Assembly (NCBI RefSeq): GCF_019175385.1
Contig: NC_083343.1
Coordinates: 56,194,457 to 56,258,456 of the forward strand
DNA from: Lycium barbarum
Lineage: Eukaryota; Streptophyta; Magnoliopsida; Solanales; Solanaceae
Direction of reading: 5' to 3'
DNA length: 64,000 nt
The notes beneath the pieces were generated by a model. The model saw nothing but the letters and a program-made list of their open reading frames with translations. It was not told where the DNA came from and made no database searches. Each line of letters opens with the position of its first letter. The stretch's first letter is position 1. Shown piece after piece: positions 56,311 to 64,000 of this stretch. The position numbers and the translations under genes are program-made.

Positions 56311-59300
56311 ATAAGCTCTGTTCCATGCTTTTATATTTTTTCTGATAATTTCAGGTTAGTGTGTTGTTTTTTTGTTTTGTTTTGTCTGTTGTTCTCTCTT
56401 TTCTGTTGGTTGTTGCTTATTGTTGTGTATTCTCCTATGATTTGTTAATTTCTAAGGTTTTTCCTTTGGCTTGGTTCATTTTGTGCATTTCATGTTGTTT
56501 TCTACAAGAAGAAAATACATCATACATCCTCTAATTCGGACTTTTGGTACTATTCTTACTGAAATCTTTGCTATAAAATTTAAGTTATTTCTTATGGTTG
56601 GGTCCAAAGTTAATTGGGAATTCTTTTATGTGATGTAATCATATGGTCTTTCTTATGGGTTTACAGACACTGAGGTGCGCTAGAGAATCGATACCACTGC
56701 AATGTTGTTCTTGAGTTTAGCTCTTTAAAACATAAAGAATGTGTCTTTCTTGAATTTCTCCTTTTGGTTGATATATATCATGTCTTGAAATGCACTAACA
56801 TCGAAATCAATAGAATGAATATGATGGTGATTCTAAGCAAGATATAGTTGCTTTAGAATCCATGGGCATATTCATTGCATAGATCCTTCTAAATTTCAGA
56901 GCTTCCTGAAGATAGATGCTTGAATTATATTGTTAAAAATATTTAACCTATTTTAAATTTAGTTATACTCTTAAACCTTAAATTAAATTATTCCATTTTA
57001 GTACATGGTAAACTATGAGGAAAACAAAAGAATTATATGTTGAGAAATCATCTACCACTTCGTAAGTGCAAAGTAAATTTTGATAGATGAACTTATGTCT
57101 TGATGCATTAGTCACAACCGCTGAATCCGCCTTCTACCGTCGCTTTTATCAGTTTGTTTAGGTGTAATAGTGTATGAGTAATTCCCTCAAGTTTGGGGAC
57201 CAGGGATTAATCCCATGACAGAAAATTTTTAAGTCATCCTTTGTTTCATGTGTAGCTCACTATCTTGCTTTCTCTCAGAGGATTCAGTGTTTTAGTTTGA
57301 TTACTCTGTTAAAGCTTTGATTTATCTATTATTTCACACCAAACAAATCCTGAAATATTATTGCGAGAAACACCAACAAAAAATTGAAATGTGAAAACAT
57401 TTGATCTATAAGTTCCTAACTCGACCAAGTCTTGAATCCAGTAATTTATCTAGGCATTATTTGGCTTTTGTGAAGGAAAAATCACAAGGTTTTACAACCC
57501 CTATGGATATTTTTCTGCAGTTTCACTTAATAATCAGTGGCATGGGAGGGACTAGCTCACAATCTATGAAAAGAAAATTGTTACCTAGAAATATTGGTGT
57601 GTGTGTGACCAAAACAAATTGGAGCATCAGTGGTAACGACTACTATAAGCTAGCTATTTCTTAACTTTTTCTTCCATTTTGGTGTAGTTTAAAGTTTGTA
57701 TTGATAGTTGATAACATATCAAACAAAGGTGAGCAGTATAAGACCTCCTTCGACCTAGAAAATAGAGCAACTTTAGAAGGTAGGACTTTGTCTTGAAGCT
57801 ACGGCCAGGAAGGTATCCATTGAGCTGAGACGTGTTAAGTTCTTTTTTTTTTAAAAGGGTTGAGACTTAATTTTTCTTAAAATTCTTTTTTGATATTACG
57901 GCCTACTATTTATTTATACATACAGGTGTCCTCTGCTTGATAGTTCAACTGCATTTGATTTACAAGAAGCTAGAGAAAATACTATCAATTCTTGACAACA
58001 TCTGGATAATTGATTTTGGGACATACGCATTACTGCTTAGTGTTGTAGTAACCAATAAATAGGTAGTAAGTTTTGAAGTGTCTTTGATGTACTCTATCAT
58101 GAGAAAGGTAAGATCGTCTAACTTTGAAGTTAATGTTGGCTTTAGTACTCATGAATTCTTGACTGAACTAACCAACAATGTAAGTTATACTTTTATGGTA
58201 AAACATCACACTAAGCTCTTCCTATATCTTTCTTGTTAACTGTGAATGTACAACTTTATCATGTCTTTGCTTTTAATATGGATTTTTTTTCCTATATTTA
58301 GTGCAGCTTTGGGAGTCAAAGGGAAGGAATAGAACATAAAATGATAATATAATACATAGTTGTAAAATGAGAAGCATAATAGAAATTACAAGCAAGTAAC
58401 AGTTTATGAAGTTATCATTATTCTTTTGGTCTGTTTTTTTTTTAATCTTTTTTTATTGACTATTATTAGAGTTATTATAGATATTTTTCAGCGTAAACTC
58501 TCTGGACCAAGAAAATTTAAGGTTTCGATAGGATTTTATAATCAGTAATAAAGAAAAATAGAGTGGATAGTGTAAACTCTCTGCACCGACAAAATTGAAA
58601 ATCTCAATAGGATTTTTTAATCAGTGACAAAGAAAAATGTTTGGAGATCCAAATTCATTATGCTATTTGAAGAATGAATAAGCAGTTTCTACCTTTGGCC
58701 TTGCTCTGCGTATTCATAAAAATAATGGTTCTGTAGTGATATTACTATGATTTGTTTGAGGTGATTTCTGACTTCAAAATGGTTGTGGTTTAAAAGATGA
58801 GTACAGCTGAAGCTTTGCATCAACTAAACTTTTTTATCTACTAAATACATGTGCATCAGCTAAACTTTTTGATCTGTAATCAATTTCAATAGGTATTGGT
58901 TTGATGTATATTTTTGGCACCATTTGTAATCTTTCAGCTGCCTTTGCTCTTTTTTCCAAAAAATTTACTCAAATTCTTTTCTTTTTTGTCTCTCTGAACT
59001 CTATAGGTTCATTGAGGGAAGTCATCACTTGATGCGCTTTCACTATTAAAATGGACAAATACATATAGATGTGCCAAGTGGTGAAACTTTGAGCATGACG
59101 CCAACTTTGGAATAAGGATAGCAGGTCCACATACTTTCCGGATTATTGATATACTTTCCAGATTATTGAAATGGATATACTTTCCAGATTATTGATTGTT
59201 GTAACTTAGTTGACACGTACCTGTAATATGCTTTCCCCTCAATATGCTTTCCCCTGGAATTTTGGCACACTACTTTTCTTGATTTTCCTGAAGTGTTTTT

Positions 59301-60180
59301 GTAGGGTGCAGGCGAGTTTTAAATGGGTGAATCCGGCACAAATTTTAATTTGATTTGGGACCTGAAATGAGTGTCCCGAACCAGCAGTTGTTGTTAAATG
59401 AAGTTTCTGTTCATTTCATCTCTACTTTTCGTTTTACCCCACCTCTCAATTTCAGGATTTAGAGAATTTGGAAGAAGATTATGAAGCATAGATAATATAT
59501 GATCACCAAGGACTCAGGTGTTTCTCTGTGCATTCATCTTCTTCAATTTTTTCTCCGGTTTTCATTATCGCGCTCTCTGTCTTTTTCCTTTCTTATGCTT
59601 TGTTTCTTTTGCATTTACTACTAAATTCAAGAACACAACAGCTAATAATTTTGTGTTTGTTGATTCTGATTTTTGGATATTTTTCTTACTATTTGCAGTT
59701 GCCCAATTGTATGTATATGGATTGTTCGCTCCCTCTTCATGGCTTTACTTTACATTCCGAGAAAGTCACCATAGGTCCATCAAAAATCTGTGTTTGCAAC
59801 TGAAGAAACTCCAATCATGCATGGTATGTAGACAAGCGTTTCCTCAAATCATCCCACCTAATTCTGTCTGTTAAGTATATAAGTTCAATCTACTCTCAAT
59901 GGGGATAGAGGAGATCAGTCTGAACAATTTATTTTAGCTGTTAGCATTTTTCTTTTTTTTTATAATAAGGATTGGCTGGTAACGTATTTACATTTTATGA
60001 TATCTAGGAGGTTGTACATAATAAAAACATAACATTTTTAGTGTCATACGACTACATGTGCAACAGTACAATGGAAATACAACTGTGGACTATGGTCCGT
60101 ATAGTGCAAATGAATGCACTGCTATAGTATATGATCATACTTCAAACCCATAAATTCTGCTTTCATGCTGGTTTAGGTCA
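56311..60180 (+). other. TE10 interior, AT-rich, no recognised gene
   Basis: About 3.9 kb of AT-rich sequence with T-rich intron-like stretches. No transposase, no further RPN10 exon and no LTR similarity. The frame at 59518-59874 is hydrophobic and low-complexity at its start and resembles nothing I know. Near 58495-58620 a 25-35-bp phrase (GTAAACTCTCTG...AAAATTTAAGG / AAAATTGAAAA, then AATAGGATTTT) occurs twice. From 59145 to 59190 ATACTTTCCAGATTATTG occurs three times in tandem with small differences. Confidence 0.5.
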
Positions 60181-60476
60181 TGGATGGGTTAATTTACATG
60201 CCATTTGAGAAGGTAAAAGTTTGATCCCTCTCCAAAGATTATTTTTTCTTCTTCCAATCTTTCACTTAATGTTTTGCATCCTTTTTGGTAAATGTGTTGG
60301 GGTCTTGTATTTCTTCTTTAAGAGTTTATTCTTTGCTATTACGTACGCTATACTTGATTCTTTTACAGCTCAAGAATTTGGAGCATGAAGAATCTATCGT
60401 TCAAGAAAGTAAGGAGCAAGTTCAAGTACAAGATGACTTTTATTTTATAAGGAGTGGTTTAAAGACAATATCTTAA
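60181..60476 (+). pseudogene. Possible terminal exons of an unrecognised gene in TE10
   Basis: An exon-like piece (MDGLIYMPFEK followed by GTAAAAG) and, after a T-rich stretch ending TTTTACAG, a second piece reading LKNLEHEESIVQESKEQVQ, then VQDDFYFIRSGLKTIS and a TAA at about 60474. Acceptor and donor signals and the sharp stop look gene-like. It could be a captured host exon or the last exon of a CACTA accessory gene. I cannot name it. Confidence 0.3.
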
Positions 60477-60789
60477 GTATATATGCTGCAATTTTTATCT
60501 TTTTAGGAGTTAATAAAGATGATATTACACAACTTGGATGGTATACCTTTATTTAGTTCTTTGTATTAAAAATGAAATTTTATATGGATATTAACATTTA
60601 GTATATTTTCGGATGTGTTTGTGCATGAAATTATTATTGTTATTCAGTTGTGTAAGTTTTTGTACAATAGTGAATGAAAATGTGATATTTGCAACTTTTT
60701 TACGATTGCTTATCAAATATTGAAATAACCAATGATGGGAAATTTGGCCATTAAAAGTATTAGTGTTGAACATAACATGAAATTAATGA

Positions 60790-61096
60790 AAGGAACTCCG
60801 GTCGTTAAAAGTACTTGTATTGACGAATTAGTTGTTGTCGTTTGAAGATTTAATGACCAGATGACATAGCGAAGGGAAAATCCGGTAGCTAAAAAACACG
60901 TATGACGATCGGGATTTATGTCATCATTAACTGTTCTTTAACGACCGAACTGAAATCCGGTTGTTAACTTTTAACGACGGGGCTTTTAACGACCAGTGAC
61001 GATCGGATTTTCCCCCGTCGTTATTTACTTTTAGCGACCGGATTTAGACTTTCCATGACTGAATTTCCCCTTGCTAAAGACCTTTTTTCTTGTAGT
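60790..61096. repeat. CACTA subterminal repeats and terminal inverted repeat (right end of TE10)
   Basis: At least eight copies, in both orientations, of a short core like GACCGGAT or AACGACCG between 60798 and 61050, ending with AAGACCTTTTTTCTTGTAGTG (minus strand CACTACAAGAAAAAAGG...). Such arrays bind the element's own transposition protein in studied CACTA elements. Confidence 0.85.
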
Positions 61097-62666
61097 GATA
61101 CCTCCCACACATACATATCTACGAGCCTCTACTAGAGTACTAGACATAAGGATGGGACAGGATCCCGCCGTGCCCAAATATGTACACAAAATAATAAATC
61201 AAATAGCACCTCCGAAAAAATGGAGTGCTCTCGTAAATCCGCTGATAGCTCCTATGAATCTGAATCACCTCCCTGCCTACCTGTGGGAATGAACACAGCG
61301 TCCAAAGAAAAAGGACGTCAGTACGAACATTGTACTGAGTATGTAAGGCATAAACAATAATGATACATCAATGAAACCAGGAGGCATCAAGTAAGGAACA
61401 ACCTGTAACTTACTAACATTTAAGAATGAAATAGTGCATGCTAACTTACTTCATAAACATCATCATATCATGTATGCATATTTATATAAGCTAGACATGT
61501 TGTCTCCATATAGGTACGGTGTGATAATCATTAGCCCGCGTCCAGGCCTCCCGCGTCCGGGGTAACCATCTCATGTCGCCCACTAGTGGTGTCTCCCCAT
61601 GCCATCTAGACATGGTGTATACGCTGCCCGCCTTAGCGGTGTCTGCCCGGTCATATAGGCGTGGTGTAATATCATCATCATGTACTCATTATAATGCATG
61701 CATAGGAACTCAAAGAAAACTATACTTTATCGGGGTGACATAAGGTCGTGAACCCCCGATCCCATTATGGAGTTTCATAAGTATTCTGCCTCACCTTGAA
61801 GGAATTAGCATGTCAGGTGAGTGTAGCACAAAGAACGACATCAATTAATCATATTTAGGATCATTAGCTTTGTAGAAGCATCATATCACGAACTTTAGAA
61901 TCCTTAGATTTAAGCTCATTATCATGATTATCGTGCTCATTATCATGATTATCTCATAACGTATCTCTTACCTTATCTCATATGAAGCTCTTTATCATTA
62001 TGGCTCACAGTTTTCGAGATGTAAGAAAAGTCATGAAGAGATAGGGAGTATCATGTCATAAGAATCATGCCTTAGGAACAAGGGACTAGCCTCACATACC
62101 TTTTCGTGTAGCTACTCTATCACTTGAACGTTCCTCTCCAATATTCATGTTTCTACCTTCAAGAGAGTTCATACTAACATTAGATAATCAATAACGTAAA
62201 CACGCTTGAACTAAAGCCAGAGAAAAATTGGACAGCACTTCCTTTGTTTATACAACTTTCTCCATACCACATAGCAACTCCCAATCATCAATAATAACAT
62301 TCGTAATATCATAATTGATAACTTTTGTCAAGTTCATCATTATCCAACTCCCACAATTTCCTCTCAAGGTCATCCATAATCATGATCATAATACAACATT
62401 ACATTCATCCTCATCTAATGTTTCTCCCATGTTCTTAATATCATTTATAGCATAATCATAATCACAACATATCAAGAATCATAATTCATTCTAAGCTACC
62501 ACTCAAACATGTCACTATTCTCATATTTATGACCCATTTTCTATCTCCTTCAATAATCCAAGTCTTTTAACCTCTCAATACCTTAAACAACATGGAATGA
62601 TCATAAAACTTACCTTAGATAGTGCGGAATGAGCCTTGAGTGGAAATACTTCACTTGAGCCAAAAC
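61097..62666 (-). repeat. TE6 5' LTR remainder, cut by TE10 and TE11
   Basis: From CCCACACATACATATCTACGAGCC the sequence follows the TE6 3' LTR (compare 34545 onward to about 36080), including the shared block (about 61275-61350) and the modules near 61510-61670. The first roughly 280 bp of the LTR are missing on the left. It is cut at AAAAC (62662-62666) by TE11. Confidence 0.9.
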
Positions 62667-64000
62667 TGTCATGACCCGTCTAGAGGGCCGCGACGAGCAC
62701 CCGGTGCTAGCCCACCCGGGCACCCCTTAACTCACTTTTATGCTTACATCTAGGTGAGCCATACAATTAAACATATAAATCTATTCGTTCATCATACCAG
62801 TCCCATTGGACGACAATGCCTTTATATAATGATTGGCATCTATGCCACATCAACGTACATGAGCCGACAAGGCTATCAAAATGATATACAAAATATGGGC
62901 CGACAAGGCCAGACATATCTAACCATATACAAGTGACTACGAGCCACTAAGAAGAGTATAACATATCACATGAGCGGGACAGGACCCCGCTGTGCCCATA
63001 ATTATGTACACAAAAGAATGAGTACCCAAAAGCTATGGCTCCGAATGAAATGGAGCTCGGCTAGGTGGTCTCTGAGAATACCGCTATGGATCAAGCCTGT
63101 CTCCCTGTGCACCTGCGGGCATGACGCAGCGTCCACAAACAAAAGGACGTCAGTACGAAGAATGTACTGAGTATGTAAAGCATAGTCAATATCAATATGG
63201 AAGCATAGATAGCAACATAAGAAATAGCATAGGATGGGAGATTGCCATATCATCGTCATATGCACTTACTTGCCTTTCATAGGAACTTTCCCCTGCTAAT
63301 AAGTATTTGTGTACATACATCACTATATGTATTCCACCATAATACCCGTACCATATTTGTGCTCGTATTCGTATACATGCCCTTGTTCACATTCATATAC
63401 ATGGTCATATCATATTCGTATTCATATCATATACATAATCATGTCATACACATAGCATCTACATAGCATACCCGACCACGTAGGAACGGTGTTTCATACA
63501 TATCCTTATATAACATACCCGACCATGTAGGATCGGTGTTTCACGTACCCGATCATACATAGGCTCGGTGATCATACATAACTAGCCAACCAAGGCTCAG
63601 TGTTACACGTACCTGGCCCTACCAAGGCTCAGTGTTGTCCATACCCAACTGCAGTGGTGTGCGCGCGTTACGTAAATATACATATATATACATCTATACA
63701 TATACTACCCGACCATATAAGCTCGGTGTTCCACAATAGTCATATATATACACAATAGCTCATAAGCATCGTTACTTTTAACCCCATTATCATAAACGTC
63801 ATCGTTATTATCATTATATCCATCATCAATACCATTATCACTATCATCATCATTCATTTCATCTACCTTAATAGTCCTACTCGTCATGCGAGGAACTTAG
63901 TACAATCGTAGCGTATCAAGAATCGTGAGCTTACAAGCTCGGAAGATCAAATCATTTGAAAGACAACATACTCGTATAGAGGATTTAGATGTTTGGCCAA
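62667..64000 (-). mobile_element. TE11: start of another LTR element, continues beyond window
   Basis: TGTCATGACCCGTC at 62667 directly after AAAAC in TE6's LTR. It is a distinct LTR family (GGGCCGCGACGAGCACCCGG start, GACAAGGCT repeats) that carries the shared block (about 63103-63183) and a tandem array at 63465-63735. Whether it is a solo LTR or the 3' LTR of a full element cannot be told. A right-hand AAAAC beyond the window would confirm it. Confidence 0.85.
63465..63735 (-). repeat. TE11 tandem ACCCGACCA-TAGG--CGGTGTT units
   Basis: Six or seven degenerate units (for example at 63470, 63517, 63552, 63584, 63612, 63707) of ACCCGACCATNTAGGNTCGGTGTT type with spacing of about 30-50 bp. 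It corresponds by position to the CCATATAGGTACGGTG modules of the other LTR families. Confidence 0.8.

Larger units (their letters stand above)
55804..61096 (+). mobile_element. TE10: CACTA-type transposon remnant carrying gene fragments; left end missing
   Basis: The right end is a clean CACTA terminus: the minus strand reads CACTACAAGAAAAAAGG from 61096, preceded by several hundred bp of repeated CGACCGGAT/AACGACCG motifs typical of CACTA subterminal regions. Sequence to the right resumes TE6's LTR after ATA, which may be the 3-bp target duplication. No CACTA end is found on the left: TE6's gag leader joins at 55803/55804 to an apparent RPN10 5' UTR. No transposase is recognised. I infer one element that lost its left end by deletion; separate origin of the left part is possible. 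Confidence 0.72.
34272..62666 (-). mobile_element. TE6: Tekay-type element, both LTRs disrupted by later events
   Basis: Minus strand. The 3' LTR is in two pieces (34272-36405 and 50438-50815) around TE7. The interior 50816-55803 carries purine tract, chromodomain, integrase, RNase H, RT, protease and gag. The primer site and first part of the 5' LTR are missing at the TE10 junction, and the rest of the 5' LTR is at 61097-62666, where TE11 cuts it. It is the host of the deepest nest here and so is older than TE7-TE9. Confidence 0.88.

Noticed and set aside
55903..56345. Functional RPN10 gene
   Set aside because: Frame-breaking insertions in exon 1, lost donor after exon 2 and no later exons.
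57401..57664. 87-residue frame in TE10
   Set aside because: No motif, no splice context and no resemblance to transposase.
59518..59874. Membrane protein gene of 118 residues
   Set aside because: Hydrophobic run comes from T-rich DNA, two overlapping frames are open at once, and no family is recognised.

Overview
The window is plant nuclear repeat DNA with no intact host gene. Almost every base can be assigned to a nested stack of transposable elements, mostly Ty3/gypsy chromoviruses of the Tekay/Del type. Their order is gag (CCHC knuckle), protease, reverse transcriptase, RNase H, integrase, C-terminal chromodomain, with primer sites for plant initiator tRNA-Met. The captured gene fragments (RPN10 and a SERF-like zinc-finger gene) and the element types indicate a flowering plant. 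A dicot, possibly Solanaceae, is my guess from the general look of the LTRs and is not shown by the sequence.

Layout, with my own labels. TE1 (+, 1-13888) is a decayed Tekay element: pol at 1-2139 and 10251-10841, then an LTR at 11045-13888 that contains a 193-base N gap. TE2 (-, 2140-10250, target duplication GGAAG) sits in TE1's integrase. It is a non-autonomous element with about 3 kb LTRs, a gag without its capsid core, and a 5S rRNA-like segment. TE3 (+, 13889-33625) is a 5'-truncated Tekay element fused directly to TE1's LTR. It is split by TE4 (-, 15104-28019, ACCTC), a near-complete Tekay element whose right LTR holds the solo LTR TE5 (-, 23215-26311, TATAC). A patch at 33626-34271 is unassigned.

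TE6 (-, 34272-62666) is another Tekay element. Its left LTR is split by TE7 (+, 36406-50432, CGGAC), the most complete Tekay copy here. TE7's left LTR is split by the solo LTR TE8 (+, 36865-40512), and TE8 carries a 935-bp hAT-type element, TE9 (39316-40250, 8-bp duplication), with a captured SERF-like zinc-finger gene fragment. This nest is four levels deep. TE6's gag leader joins abruptly at 55803/55804 to TE10 (55804-61096), a CACTA-type remnant with one intact end and a broken copy of the first two exons of the proteasome ubiquitin receptor RPN10. The rest of TE6's 5' LTR follows (61097-62666) and is cut by the start of another LTR element, TE11 (62667 to the window end).

All element genes are broken by stops, frameshifts or deletions, and many stops look like C-to-T changes. 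The most noteworthy signals are: the capsid-less TE2 with near-identical LTRs and a 5S-like insert; two gene-capture events in DNA transposons; a hairpin next to the polypurine tract in six elements; arrays of a TTATACGG/CCGTATAA palindrome upstream of putative TATA boxes; and an LTR block shared between LTR families. Exact insertion boundaries come from TG..CA LTR ends and matching target duplications that I read directly. Family and domain names come from recognised motifs without any database search.
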